The notes beneath the pieces are model-generated. The model saw only the letters and a list, made by a program, of their open reading frames with translations, did not search any database and was not told where the DNA came from. Source: PALSA-1004 sp041483135 (GTDB lineage Bacteria; Pseudomonadota; Gammaproteobacteria; Burkholderiales; SG8-41). From it: a DNA stretch of 64,000 nucleotides. Position 1 is the stretch's first letter, and the number at the start of each line of letters is the position of its first letter. The stretch covers positions 62,001 through 126,000 of the forward strand of contig JBGPFE010000006.1 of NCBI GenBank assembly GCA_041483135.1. Direction: 5' to 3'. A program made the position numbers and the translations under genes. Positions 32,312-40,876 of the stretch are shown here, one piece after another.

Positions 32312-32959
32312 TCAGACGTAGCGCTTGCGTTTTTCGTCGAGCAGCTTCTGCAGCAACTCGATGTTGCGCGCGACACCCTGCATATTGGGGTTGATGCGCA
32401 ACGCGCGCTTGAAGTACCCGAGCGCGCGTTCCGGCTGGTCAAGCCGGGAGTAGATCAACCCGTAACCGGCGAGGGCGCCAAAATGCAGCGGATTGCGTCT
32501 GATCACCTCGTCGCAATCGCGCAGCGATTTTTCGTATTCCCCGATCGAGTAATAAAGTGTGGCGCGCTTGTTCCAGCCCTCGGCAAATCCCGGCTGGCGG
32601 CGAATGATGCGGGAGAAGGTTGCAATCGCCTCCTCCGGCAAGCCGGAATTCATCTGCTCGACCCCCTGGCGGTAGAGCGCATCGATTTCGCCGTTACCCG
32701 AACGCCCCCATACGTCCCAAATCGCGTTCTCCGCGATATCACGCGCATCCTCGTCGCGATCGCGCAGCACGCGCACCAGCGCCGGCACGTCGGACATCTG
32801 CCCCACTTCACCCAGCCGTGCCGCTGCCGCGCGGCGCGCGGCAGGATCTGACTTGCCGAGTTCGCGCAACGCCCGCTGGCGCGTCAACGGCAGATCAGCC
32901 GCCCCCGCTGCTGGCGCGAGCAGCGCCACGGCCAAATACATTACCAGCATCAATCGCAT
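32312..32959 (-). CDS. Exported HEAT-like / TPR repeat protein
   Basis: A 215-residue protein with a signal peptide (LMLVMYLAVALLAPAAGAAD). Residues about 20-85 look like HEAT or phycobilisome-lyase-type helical repeats (DVPALVRVLRDRDEDARDIA). Three or so TPR units follow (AIATFSRIIRRQPGFAEGWN, YEKSLRDCDEVIRRNPLHFG, ALGYFKRALRINPNMQG). It probably acts as a periplasmic scaffold. The ATG at 32959 begins the signal peptide; a longer frame to 33058 is not supported. It diverges from nth. Confidence 0.82.
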   Translation of the reverse strand: MRLMLVMYLAVALLAPAAGAADLPLTRQRALRELGKSDPAARRAAAARLGEVGQMSDVPALVRVLRDRDEDARDIAENAIWDVWGRSGNGEIDALYRQGVEQMNSGLPEEAIATFSRIIRRQPGFAEGWNKRATLYYSIGEYEKSLRDCDEVIRRNPLHFGALAGYGLIYSRLDQPERALGYFKRALRINPNMQGVARNIELLQKLLDEKRKRYV

Positions 32960-33089
32960 CCCCTTAGCCTCGTGCACCTTATGCCATCGACATCCGCAAC
33001 TTATGCCGGTCGTACCGGGGTTGTCAATCAGGGCATGTCCGTTTACGCTGGACGCCACGCATCACAACGCCGATCCCACATCACGCCGC

Positions 33090-33734
33090 ATGAATCCAGC
33101 CAAACGTCACGCCATCTTTGCGCGGCTGCGCGCCGCCAATCCGGAGCCCCGTAGCGAACTCGCGTACGGTACGCCGTTCGAGCTGCTGGTCGCGGTCGTG
33201 CTGTCGGCACAAGCCACCGACAAGAGCGTCAATCTTGCCACACGCGAACTGTACCGAGTTGCCAATACTCCGGCGGCATTGCTCAGGCTCGGCGTTGCAA
33301 GTCTGGAACAATACATCAAGCGCATCGGACTTTATCGCACCAAAGCCAAAAACATTCTCGCCACCTGCAAGCTCCTGCTTGAACGCCATGGCGGCGAGGT
33401 GCCGCAAACCCGCGAGGCGCTGGAGCAACTGCCGGGGGTCGGCCGCAAAACCGCCAACGTGATACTCAACGTCGCATTCGGGCAACCGACGATTGCCGTC
33501 GACACCCATATCTTTCGCGTCGCCAATCGCACCGGCATTGCACCCGGCAAGAATGTGCTCGCGGTCGAGGAAAAACTGCTCAAATGCGTGCCCGGGGAAT
33601 TCAGGCTGCACGCGCACCACTGGTTGATCCTGCATGGGCGCTATGTCTGCAAAGCGCGCAGGCCCGATTGCCCGGGGTGCCTGCTCAACGATTTGTGCGA
33701 GTACCGCGGAAAAACCGTGAAAAGTGAAAAGTGA
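33090..33734 (+). CDS. nth: Endonuclease III
   Basis: A 214-residue base-excision repair glycosylase/AP lyase for oxidised pyrimidines. The helix-hairpin-helix EQLPGVGRKTANVILN contains the catalytic Lys; VDTHIFRVANRTG contains the catalytic Asp; and CKARRPDCPGCLLNDLC gives the C-x6-C-x2-C-x5-C 4Fe-4S loop. The last seven residues (KTVKSEK) and the stop codon are encoded by a GTGAAAA heptamer array that begins at 33717, so the natural C-terminus seems to have been replaced or extended by repeat sequence. Start at 33090 lacks a strong Shine-Dalgarno. Confidence 0.95.
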   Translation: MNPAKRHAIFARLRAANPEPRSELAYGTPFELLVAVVLSAQATDKSVNLATRELYRVANTPAALLRLGVASLEQYIKRIGLYRTKAKNILATCKLLLERHGGEVPQTREALEQLPGVGRKTANVILNVAFGQPTIAVDTHIFRVANRTGIAPGKNVLAVEEKLLKCVPGEFRLHAHHWLILHGRYVCKARRPDCPGCLLNDLCEYRGKTVKSEK

Positions 33735-33795
33735 AAAGTTAACGGTGGCCTGCTGCAGGGTGTTACATTTCACGTTTCACGTTTTACGTTTCACG
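33717..33795. repeat. Inverted pair of heptamer arrays between nth and the DUF1841 gene
   Basis: The first arm is three exact GTGAAAA units (33717-33737), overlapping the end and stop codon of nth. After a 30-base spacer the second arm is TTTCACG, TTTCACG, TTTTACG, TTTCACG (33768-33795). The arms are complementary in kind, so the transcript could fold into a long bulged hairpin. The second arm ends one base before the ATG of the next gene, leaving no room for a Shine-Dalgarno. Confidence 0.85.
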
Positions 33796-33796
33796 C

Positions 33797-34228
33797 ATGT
33801 TTAATCCGTCCCGCGACCAGGCCCGCCAGTTCTTTTTCGACACCTGGCGCAAATCCCGCGCCGGGGAGGTGCTCGGCGGACTCGAGCAGACCGCGCTGCA
33901 GGTCATCTCGCTGCATCCCGAATATCATACGCTGCTCGATCATCCGGAGCGCCATCTCGACCATGACTACGCACCAGAGCACGGCGGGCTCAATCCGTTC
34001 CTGCACCTGTCGCTGCATCTTGCAATCGAAGAGCAGCTGTCGATCGACCAGCCGCCAGGCATTCGCGCCCATTGCGGGCGCATCGCATTGGCGACCGGCT
34101 CGGAACACGACGCCAGGCATGCGCTGCTCGAATGCCTCGCCGAAACCATCTGGCAGGCGCAGCGCACCGGCACTGCGCCGGATCAAGCGCTGTATCTGGC
34201 GTGCCTGGAGGAAAAGTCCGGAAAATAG
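33797..34228 (+). CDS. DUF1841 family protein
   Basis: A 143-residue soluble protein of the DUF1841 family, found mainly in beta- and gammaproteobacteria, with no known function. Recognisable parts are FNPSRDQARQFFFDTWRK at the N-terminus and LLDHPERHLDHDY then NPFLHLSLHLAIEEQLSIDQ. It is His-rich (HPEYHTLLDHPERHLDHDY), which may mean metal binding. The start follows the TTTCACG heptamer array directly, and no ribosome-binding site is seen. Confidence 0.88.
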   Translation: MFNPSRDQARQFFFDTWRKSRAGEVLGGLEQTALQVISLHPEYHTLLDHPERHLDHDYAPEHGGLNPFLHLSLHLAIEEQLSIDQPPGIRAHCGRIALATGSEHDARHALLECLAETIWQAQRTGTAPDQALYLACLEEKSGK

Positions 34229-34241
34229 CGACGACTGGAAA

Positions 34242-34275
34242 TAAAAAAGACCGGACAGCGATGCCGTCCGGTGTT
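34242..34275. terminator. Bidirectional intrinsic terminator
   Basis: ACCGGAC (34250-34256) and GTCCGGT (34266-34272) form a 7-bp stem with a 9-base loop. AAAAAA lies just left of it, giving TCTTTTTTATTT after the stem on the minus strand; on the plus strand GTTTGGTTT follows. It separates the convergent DUF1841 and cytochrome c genes. Confidence 0.75.
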
Positions 34276-34299
34276 TGGTTTGCGTTCCGCCCGCGCAGA

Positions 34300-34614
34300 T
34301 CAGTATTTCGTGACGAGCGCCTGCTGGCTGGAGTAGTACGCCGCAACGTCGGCGATGTCTTCTTTTTTCAGGGTCGTGACCTGGCCCGCCATGATCGGGT
34401 TCTTGCGCGCGCCCGATTTGTAATCGTTAAGCGCCCGCACCAGATAATCATTGTACTGGCCCGCGAGTTTGGGAAAATCCGGCGTCTGGCTCACGCCGTT
34501 CTCGCCGTGACATGCCGCGCATACCTTCGACTTTTCCCTGCCTGCTGCCGGATCGGCGGCATAAGCGGGCGCGCACAACGCCATTGCCGCTGCGATGATC
34601 AGAATATTTTTCAT
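34300..34614 (-). CDS. Periplasmic monoheme cytochrome c (class I, c553/c4-like)
   Basis: A 104-residue exported cytochrome c. A signal peptide (NILIIAAAMALCAPAYAAD) is followed by VCAACHGENG, the CxxCH heme site, and by KNPIMAGQVTTL, whose Met is the likely axial ligand. The ATG at 34614 starts the signal; a longer frame is rejected. It is 10 bases downstream of a similar cytochrome c gene in the same direction. The pair resembles the two halves of a cytochrome c4 encoded separately. It may donate electrons to cbb3 or the CuA enzyme. Confidence 0.9.
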   Translation of the reverse strand: MKNILIIAAAMALCAPAYAADPAAGREKSKVCAACHGENGVSQTPDFPKLAGQYNDYLVRALNDYKSGARKNPIMAGQVTTLKKEDIADVAAYYSSQQALVTKY

Positions 34615-34624
34615 GGTCGTTGTC

Positions 34625-34969
34625 TTATTTAGCCGCGGTCTTGGCGGCTTCGGCCGCGTAATAGGCTGCAAGGTCGGCCATGTCCTGGTCGCTCAGGCCG
34701 GCGGCGATCGCCCGCATCGTCGGATGGCTGCGCTCACCGGCTTTGTACGCCTGCAGCGCTTTGACGATGTAGCCGGCGTGCTGCCCGCCGAGCTTGGGCA
34801 CGTTGTAGACCGCGGGAAATGCGGTCTTGTAGCCCGGGATGCCATGACAACCCTGACACATCGCGGTCTTCTGCTTGCCGGCAGCGGCGTCGCCATCGGC
34901 CAACGCAGCGGCGGAAACCGCGAGCATGACCCCGGCCGTTACCGCTCCGATCACGTTGTGCACTTTCAC
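34625..34969 (-). CDS. Periplasmic monoheme cytochrome c, first of a tandem pair
   Basis: A 114-residue exported cytochrome c. The signal peptide ends near ALADGD; heme attaches at MCQGCHGIPG, and HPTMRAIAAGL supplies the probable axial methionine. The sequence NVPKLGGQHAGYIVKALQAY is the typical c4/c553 segment. It precedes the second cytochrome c gene by 10 bases, so they are co-transcribed and end at the terminator near 34250. Confidence 0.9.
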   Translation of the reverse strand: MKVHNVIGAVTAGVMLAVSAAALADGDAAAGKQKTAMCQGCHGIPGYKTAFPAVYNVPKLGGQHAGYIVKALQAYKAGERSHPTMRAIAAGLSDQDMADLAAYYAAEAAKTAAK

Positions 34970-35191
34970 TGGTTTTATCTTCCCTGAAGTCGCAAAAAAA
35001 CACGCCGATTATACCGAAAAACCTTGGTAGCGCGCCGCCTCGTTGCGCCAGCACCGGCGTTGCCAGATAATCAGGCAAACAGTTTACATAAAGCCAGTGC
35101 CCTCTTCATTTTCCACAGGCAAGATGTCGGTACCCCGCGCCACGCATTACGGTCGCGGCGCCCAGCCATGCGCGGTCTCGGGGGCTCGAGC

Positions 35192-36880
35192 ATGAATGCA
35201 GCGCGCAAATTGCTGCCATTTCTCAACTGGTTCCCGCTAAAACGCGACACGCTCAAGACGGACCTGATCGCCGGCATCACGGTAGCCCTGCTCGCAATCC
35301 CGCAATCGCTCGCCTACGCGCAGCTCGCCGGCGTGCCTGCCTATTACGGTCTCTACGCCGCGCTGATCCCGGCGGTCATCGGCGCGATGTTCGGTTCCTC
35401 CGGCGTGCTTTCCACCGGGCCGGTTGCGATGACCTCATTGCTCACTGCCGCAAGCATTTCGCAGCTTGCGCCGCACGGCAGCGAGCAGTATTACGCGTAC
35501 GTGATCCTGCTTGCGCTGGTATCGGGCGTGTTCCAGGTAGCCTTCGGCATGATGCGCATGGGCGTGCTGCTCAACTTTCTGTCGTATCCGGTGCTGATGG
35601 GTTTCATCAACGCCGCCGCGATCATCATCGGCCTGTCCCAGCTGCCGGCGATACTGGGCATCCCCGCCGCGCAGACCAAGCATTTCCTGGTCGACATCTG
35701 GCATGTCATCGTCAACATGGATTCGGTGCATGAAATTTCCCTGGTATTCGGCGTAACCGCCATCATTCTGCTGCTAGTTTTCAAAAAGCTGGCGCCGAAA
35801 CTGCCGGGCGTGTTGATCACGGTGGCGCTCCTGACCACGGCCAGTTATCTGCTCGGTTACGAACAAATGGGCGGCCGGATCATCGGCGAAATTCCGCGGG
35901 GCCTGCCCAGCCTGAGCGTGCCGCCGCTCGACTGGAATTCGACCATCGCGCTGCTGCCGGCCGGCTTCGTGATCGCGCTGATCAGCTTCATGGAAGCGAT
36001 GTCGAGCTGCAAGGTGATAGCGCTCAAGACGCGCACGCCGTGGGATGAAAACCAGGAACTGATCGGCCAGGGACTCGCCAAGATCGCGGCGGCGTTCAGC
36101 CAGTCAATTCCCGTCAGCGGCTCGTTTTCTCGCTCGGCGCTCAATCTTTCGGTCAACGCCAAAACCGGTCTGTCCTCGGTGTTCTCGGCCGCCTTCGTAT
36201 TGCTCACACTGCTGTTCTTCACGCCGCTGCTGCATCACCTGCCGAAACCGGTGCTGGCGGCGATCATCGTCGTCGCACTGATCAACCTCGTCGATTACAA
36301 AAGCATCGCCAAGTCCTGGCGCGCGCGCGGCGACGACGGCATCGCCGCAGTCGTCACTTTCATCACGACGCTGGCATTCGCCCCCAACATCCAGATCGGC
36401 ATCCTGACCGGCATCATGCTCTCGCTCGCGCTGCTGCTCTACCGCCTGATGCGTCCGCGAGTGGCGGTCGTCGGTATGCATCCCGACGGCACGCTGCGCG
36501 ACGCCGAATATTTTCATCTCGACGTATTGCATCCGCAGCTGGGTGCAATCCGCTTCGATGGCTCGCTGTTCTTCGTCAACGTCTCCTACTTCGAGGAAGC
36601 GATCATCAAACTCGAGCGCAGCAATCCCGACCTTAAATACATACTCGTCGTCGGCAGCGGCATCAATGGTATCGACGCCTCGGGCGTCGAAATGCTGTCC
36701 AACCTCGCCGCTCGGCTCAAGGCCGGCGGCATCGCTCTCGGTTTGAGCGGCATAAAACGCCAGGTGATGGAAGTCATGGAACGCACCGGCCTCACCGGCA
36801 AGATCGGCGCGGACAACATCTTCCCGACCGATGCCGCCGCGCTCGATGCACTGCTGCGGCGCCTTGCATCCAGCCCGTAG
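35192..36880 (+). CDS. SulP-family anion transporter with STAS domain
   Basis: A 562-residue membrane transporter of the SulP/SLC26 family. About 12 helices include the signature DLIAGITVALLAIPQSLAYA and the Pro/Gly-rich GVPAYYGLYAALIPAVIGAM. The C-terminal 130 residues are a STAS domain (IRFDGSLFFVNVSYFEEAI, VVGSGINGIDASGVEML) that regulates transport. Family members carry sulfate, bicarbonate or dicarboxylates; the substrate cannot be told here. The ATG at 35192 is the first near the conserved core; a frame to 35024 adds unlikely sequence. Confidence 0.92.
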   Translation: MNAARKLLPFLNWFPLKRDTLKTDLIAGITVALLAIPQSLAYAQLAGVPAYYGLYAALIPAVIGAMFGSSGVLSTGPVAMTSLLTAASISQLAPHGSEQYYAYVILLALVSGVFQVAFGMMRMGVLLNFLSYPVLMGFINAAAIIIGLSQLPAILGIPAAQTKHFLVDIWHVIVNMDSVHEISLVFGVTAIILLLVFKKLAPKLPGVLITVALLTTASYLLGYEQMGGRIIGEIPRGLPSLSVPPLDWNSTIALLPAGFVIALISFMEAMSSCKVIALKTRTPWDENQELIGQGLAKIAAAFSQSIPVSGSFSRSALNLSVNAKTGLSSVFSAAFVLLTLLFFTPLLHHLPKPVLAAIIVVALINLVDYKSIAKSWRARGDDGIAAVVTFITTLAFAPNIQIGILTGIMLSLALLLYRLMRPRVAVVGMHPDGTLRDAEYFHLDVLHPQLGAIRFDGSLFFVNVSYFEEAIIKLERSNPDLKYILVVGSGINGIDASGVEMLSNLAARLKAGGIALGLSGIKRQVMEVMERTGLTGKIGADNIFPTDAAALDALLRRLASSP

Positions 36881-36946
36881 CCGCGCGCCTTGCCAGCGGC
36901 CTGCCGTGTTGCGCGGGCTTGGCATTTCCCTTAACCTTCCCTGGTC

Positions 36947-37501
36947 ATGGGCAACCGCCTCACCAAAATCTACACGCGCACCGGCGATGCCGGCACCACC
37001 GGGCTGGCCGACGGCTCGCGCGTCGCCAAGGATGCGCCGCGTATCGAGGCGATCGGCGCGGTCGACGAGCTGAACAGCGTAATTGGCGTGCTGCTCGCCG
37101 AGGAGCTCCCCGCCGAGGTGCGCGCTTGCCTCAACGGTGCGCAGCATGACCTGTTCGATCTGGGCGGCGAATTGTGCGTACCCGGCCACACCATCATGAG
37201 TGAGGCGCACAGCAAGCGGCTTGAAGAAGCGCTCGACGCGTTCAATGCCAGGCTGCCCGCGCTCAAGGACTTTATCCTGCCTGGCGGCTCGCGCGCGGCC
37301 AGCCTCGCCCATGTCGCGCGCACCGTCTGCCGGCGCGCCGAGCGCACGCTGGTTGGGCTCTCCAAAGCCGATCCGCTCGCGCCACCGATGCTGCAGTATC
37401 TGAATCGACTCTCCGACCTGCTGTTCGTGCTTGCGCGAGTCCTCAATCGCCACGCTGGCGGCGGCGACGTCTACTGGCAACAGGGCAAAAACCGCAGCTG
37501 A
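36947..37501 (+). CDS. pduO: Cob(I)alamin adenosyltransferase, PduO type
   Basis: A 184-residue enzyme that converts corrinoid Co(I) and ATP to adenosylcobalamin. The N-terminal KIYTRTGDAGTTGLADGSRV binds ATP, and GGSRAASLAHVARTVCRRAE with the later LNRLSDLLFVLARVLNR are the conserved helices of the trimer. It is convergent with btuF, so cobalamin uptake and activation lie side by side. Confidence 0.95.
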   Translation: MGNRLTKIYTRTGDAGTTGLADGSRVAKDAPRIEAIGAVDELNSVIGVLLAEELPAEVRACLNGAQHDLFDLGGELCVPGHTIMSEAHSKRLEEALDAFNARLPALKDFILPGGSRAASLAHVARTVCRRAERTLVGLSKADPLAPPMLQYLNRLSDLLFVLARVLNRHAGGGDVYWQQGKNRS

Positions 37502-37536
37502 CGTGGCTGCAGGCAACTTTCTGCTGCGGCCTCGAT

Positions 37537-37585
37537 ACTCAACACTCAGCGTTCAGCGTTCAGCGTTCAGCGTTCAGCGTTCGAC
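37537..37585. repeat. Heptamer array (GTTCAGC) between pduO and btuF
   Basis: Seven consecutive 7-base units: ACTCAAC, ACTCAGC, four exact GTTCAGC, then GTTCGAC. It fills most of the gap between two convergent genes. Unlike the other arrays it has no inverted partner nearby and is not next to a start codon. Confidence 0.85.
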
Positions 37586-37592
37586 TCCTCGC

Positions 37593-38477
37593 TTATCGTA
37601 CTGATCTCGCCGTTCGCACGGCGTCCAAATGCCGGCAAACAACCTGCGCGCCCTGCAGGATGCGCGGCGTCTGGCGCTGTATCCAGTCGGGATCGACAAA
37701 CATCGCTCTCACGTTGCGCAGCCTGGCGAACCCTCCGTAACTGCGCCACTGCGCGGCGAATTCCTCCGGCGTCGTCGCCGAGCTGCCGCCCATCGCCACC
37801 TCCGGCTGCGCCGCGATCACGCTCTCGAGCGGCACCACCGGCGTCAGGCTTGCCACATTCGCAAACACGTTCGCTCCGCCGCACAGCCGGATCACGTCGC
37901 TGATCAGGTGCCGGCCATTGACCGTCATCAGCGGCCGGTGCCAGATTTCATAGAACACGCGCACCTTGGGCCGCGAGCCATAGCGCTCGCGCAAAGCTGA
38001 AACGCGGTGTTCGAATTCGCCTGCCTCGCCCTGCGCAACCGATTCAGTGCCGGCCATCGAGCCCAACGCGCGCAACAATTGCGGGATCGCCGCCAGCGCC
38101 GTCGGTTCGGCGACATAAACCTTGAACCCGAAATGTTCGAGGCGTTCAATGTCGGCGGCATGGTTGCCGCTTCGCCAGCCGATGATCAGGTCCGGCTGCA
38201 AGCTCAGCACGCGCTCAAGGTCGATGCGCGACGCATCGCCGATATGCGCGATGCGCTTCGCCGCCTCGGGATAATCGCTGTAGCGCGCGACTCCGACCAG
38301 CTTGTCGCCGGCGCCTGCCGCATAAGCAAGCTCGGTGATGGAGGGCGCCAGCGTGACGATGCGTTGTGCCGGCGCCGACAGCGTCACCGGCTTGCCGCGA
38401 TCGTCGGTCACGGTGATGCCGGCAGCGTGCGCCGACAGCGTCATCGCCAACAGCAACCAGCAACGCATGAGGAACAT
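37593..38477 (-). CDS. btuF: Periplasmic cobalamin-binding protein (BtuF-like)
   Basis: A 294-residue substrate-binding protein with a signal peptide (MRCWLLLAMTLSAHAAG). QRIVTLAPSITELAYAAGAG and VVARYSDYPEAAKRI-like sequence (VARYSDYPEAAKRIAHIGD) are typical of BtuF and related helical-backbone binding proteins. LQPDLIIGWRSGN and the C-terminal VPLESVIAAQPEVAM complete the two lobes. No BtuCD permease genes are in the window. The link to vitamin B12 is supported by the convergent pduO gene. Confidence 0.87.
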   Translation of the reverse strand: MFLMRCWLLLAMTLSAHAAGITVTDDRGKPVTLSAPAQRIVTLAPSITELAYAAGAGDKLVGVARYSDYPEAAKRIAHIGDASRIDLERVLSLQPDLIIGWRSGNHAADIERLEHFGFKVYVAEPTALAAIPQLLRALGSMAGTESVAQGEAGEFEHRVSALRERYGSRPKVRVFYEIWHRPLMTVNGRHLISDVIRLCGGANVFANVASLTPVVPLESVIAAQPEVAMGGSSATTPEEFAAQWRSYGGFARLRNVRAMFVDPDWIQRQTPRILQGAQVVCRHLDAVRTARSVR

Positions 38478-38522
38478 TTCAGGGCTCTCGGTTGCCCACC
38501 GCGGAGATGCGGAAGCCGGAAG

Positions 38523-39053
38523 CTACCGCATGTACTGCAACAGTTTGGCGCTGGTCTGGCGCAGCCGCTGCGACAGCATGGTGACGAGCTTGATCAGGAT
38601 TTTGGCGCCCAGGCTCGGCTTCTCGAGGATGATCTTGACCATGTTGTCGCGCGTGAGCACGCCGAACGTGGTTTCCTTCAGCGCCACGCAGCTCGCGAAG
38701 CGCGGCTCGCCGTCGATCATCGACATCTCGCCGAGCGTCATGCCGGGCGTGACGGAAGTCATGTGCTGCTGCTCGCCCACCAGGTTCTTCTTGTAGATGT
38801 CGACTTCGCCCCTGATGATCATCAGCATGTGATCGCCGACATCACCCTCCCGGATGATGGTCTGCCCCGGCTGCGCATGATAAACGCGCATGAAGCCGGC
38901 GAGCAGCTTGATGTCGTCGCGGCTGTATTCGGCAAAGAACTGCGAGCGGCCGACCAGCGAATAAATCTGCTCGGCAAACGCGGTCCCGCTGCCGAGGCTC
39001 TCGAGACCTTCAAGCAGTTGGCGATCAGAACCGGTATCGGGGTTTTCTGCCAT
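38523..39053 (-). CDS. Cyclic-nucleotide-binding-domain protein without DNA-binding domain
   Basis: A 176-residue protein consisting essentially of one cNMP-binding fold: QTIIREGDVGDHMLMIIRGEVDIY and TLGEMSMIDGEPRFASCVAL, the latter matching the phosphate-binding cassette with Glu and Arg. No helix-turn-helix follows, only a helical tail (LIKLVTMLSQRLRQTSAKLL). It may be a cAMP-responsive adaptor. A class III adenylate cyclase is encoded at 53235 in this window, which makes cAMP a plausible ligand. No neighbour suggests a partner. Confidence 0.85.
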   Translation of the reverse strand: MAENPDTGSDRQLLEGLESLGSGTAFAEQIYSLVGRSQFFAEYSRDDIKLLAGFMRVYHAQPGQTIIREGDVGDHMLMIIRGEVDIYKKNLVGEQQHMTSVTPGMTLGEMSMIDGEPRFASCVALKETTFGVLTRDNMVKIILEKPSLGAKILIKLVTMLSQRLRQTSAKLLQYMR

Positions 39054-39104
39054 GGCTGCTCTGTTCGTTATCCGTTCGCGGTGATCGCGCTGCTTGAGCG
39101 TTTA

Positions 39105-40175
39105 CTACTGTTCGGTTTCCAGCAATTTCACGCGGCGCTTGCGCACTGCTTCGGCCAGGGTGTCGAGCAGCTTACGGCTGTCCTCCCAACCAATGCAACC
39201 GTCGGTGATGCTCTGCCCGTAAGCGAGCGGCTTGCCCGGCAGCAAGTCCTGGCGCCCGGCCTTGAGGTGGCTCTCGACCATGATGCCGAAAATGCGGTCT
39301 TCGCCGCCGCCAATCTGGCGCGCGACATCATGCCCGACGTCCACCTGCTTCTGCGGGTTCTTGCTCGAGTTGGCGTGGCTGAAATCGATCATCAGCCGCT
39401 GCGCGAGTCCGGCTTCGGCCAGCCCTCTTGCCGCCGCATCGACGCTCGCAGAGTCGTAATTCGGCTGCTTGCCGCCGCGCAGGATGATGTGGCAATCCTC
39501 GTTGCCGGCTGTCGAAACGATTGCCGAATGCCCGGCCTTGGTCACCGACAGGAAATGGTGTGGCGACTGCGCGGCGCGGATCGCATCGACCGCGATCCTG
39601 ATGTTGCCGTCGGTGCCGTTCTTGAAACCGACCGGGCACGACAGGCCCGAAGCGAGCTCCCGGTGGATCTGGCTTTCCGTAGTGCGTGCGCCGATCGCAC
39701 CCCACGACACGAGATCAGCGATGTATTGCGGCGTGATCATGTCGAGAAACTCGCAGCCCGCCGGCACGCCCAGGTCGTTGATGCCGAGCAGCAGTTCGCG
39801 CGCAATGCGGATGCCCTCGTTGATGCTGAAGCTGCCGTCGAGCCTGGGATCGTTGATCAGGCCCTTCCAGCCGACGGTGGTGCGCGGTTTCTCGAAATAA
39901 ACGCGCATCACGATCAGCAGATCTTCGGCGAGTTCGTCTTTCGCGTCTTTCAGCTTGCCGGCGTATTCCTTCGCCGCCTTCACGTCGTGAATCGAGCACG
40001 GCCCCATGATCGCGAGCAAGCGGTCGTCGGCGCCATGCAAAATGCGATGAATACCCTGGCGCGTGTCATAAGTGACCTGCGCAGCCTTCTCCGAAACCGG
40101 AAACTCGCGCAGCACGTGCGCCGGCGGTATCAGCTCCTTGATTTCCTTGATCCGTAAGTCGTCGGTTCTTTGCAT
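39105..40175 (-). CDS. aroG: 3-deoxy-7-phosphoheptulonate synthase, class I
   Basis: The first enzyme of the shikimate pathway, joining phosphoenolpyruvate and erythrose 4-phosphate (about 356 residues). DDLRIKEIKELIPPAHVLRE, the active-site GPCSIHDVKAA, RTTVGWKGLINDP, GARTTESQIHRELASG and DFSHANSSKNP are all typical of class I AroG/F/H. The ATG at 40175 aligns with the usual N-terminus; a GTG at 40184 would add three residues. Which aromatic amino acid inhibits it cannot be read from the sequence. Confidence 0.95.
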   Translation of the reverse strand: MQRTDDLRIKEIKELIPPAHVLREFPVSEKAAQVTYDTRQGIHRILHGADDRLLAIMGPCSIHDVKAAKEYAGKLKDAKDELAEDLLIVMRVYFEKPRTTVGWKGLINDPRLDGSFSINEGIRIARELLLGINDLGVPAGCEFLDMITPQYIADLVSWGAIGARTTESQIHRELASGLSCPVGFKNGTDGNIRIAVDAIRAAQSPHHFLSVTKAGHSAIVSTAGNEDCHIILRGGKQPNYDSASVDAAARGLAEAGLAQRLMIDFSHANSSKNPQKQVDVGHDVARQIGGGEDRIFGIMVESHLKAGRQDLLPGKPLAYGQSITDGCIGWEDSRKLLDTLAEAVRKRRVKLLETEQ

Positions 40176-40324
40176 GAGTTTCACTCAAATCCCGCAAAAT
40201 CAGGATATTATAACAATAGTCGGCGTTATCCGAAGCGCGTGGCGAGTGCCGGCGCGGGGCGGATGGTCGTCGGCACATTCGCTATGGCCGAGAACCTCCC
40301 GCAGATGCAAGACCGGTGACGCTG

Positions 40325-40762
40325 ATGATGCCCGAAAACCGCTTGCTGCCTGGCTGGTGTTTGTGCGCCGCCCTCGCCGGCTGCGCTGGGGTACCCGCCG
40401 GTCCGGAAGCCACCACTATCGCCCCAGAGCCCGGCCGCGCTTTGGTTGTCGGCTGGGGAAATACCGCCGGCGAAAGCGCGAAGGCGGCGTTTACGCCGGT
40501 ACAAGGCACGCGGGTCAGCAGCCTTTATGTGTCGAAGGCGAACGAACAGAAAATCTCCTTCGGTGAAAACATTGCGCGCCTGGCCCCGGGTGAATATGAC
40601 CTGACGATCTCGTGCGGCTTATATATCAACCTCCAGTTCTTTCCGGGCGACACCGTCATCCACGCCGATCTGGGCGGCAATCAAGTGTATCGGCTGCGGG
40701 CGGAACCGGTGGGAAGGAGATGCTACCCGTCCCTCGAGGACATTACCGGCAAGGACAAATAA
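40325..40762 (+). CDS. Small lipoprotein, hypothetical
   Basis: A 145-residue protein with a lipoprotein signal: hydrophobic LLPGWCLCAALAGCAG, where LAGC is the lipobox. The mature part is predicted to be beta-rich, with two further cysteines (TISCGLYIN and GRRCYPSL) that could form a disulfide. Sequence such as LAPGEYDLTISCGLY and IHADLGGNQVYRLRAE recalls small beta-sandwich proteins that line outer membranes. The start could be either ATG at 40325 or 40328, or a GTG at 40316. No function is recognised. Confidence 0.65.
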   Translation: MMPENRLLPGWCLCAALAGCAGVPAGPEATTIAPEPGRALVVGWGNTAGESAKAAFTPVQGTRVSSLYVSKANEQKISFGENIARLAPGEYDLTISCGLYINLQFFPGDTVIHADLGGNQVYRLRAEPVGRRCYPSLEDITGKDK

Positions 40763-40876
40763 GATCGAGGCCGGATAAGCGCGATGCCGGCTGGTTTGAC
40801 GTCGCGCAATATCTGCTAATCTAGCCATTGTTCCTGAAGCCGGACCTAAACGAACTCGCCGAAAGCGCATGCCCGA

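Noticed and set aside
38007..40157. A 716-codon open frame antisense to btuF, the cNMP-binding gene and aroG
   Set aside because: It spans three well-supported genes on the other strand and shows no recognisable family; a shadow of high GC.
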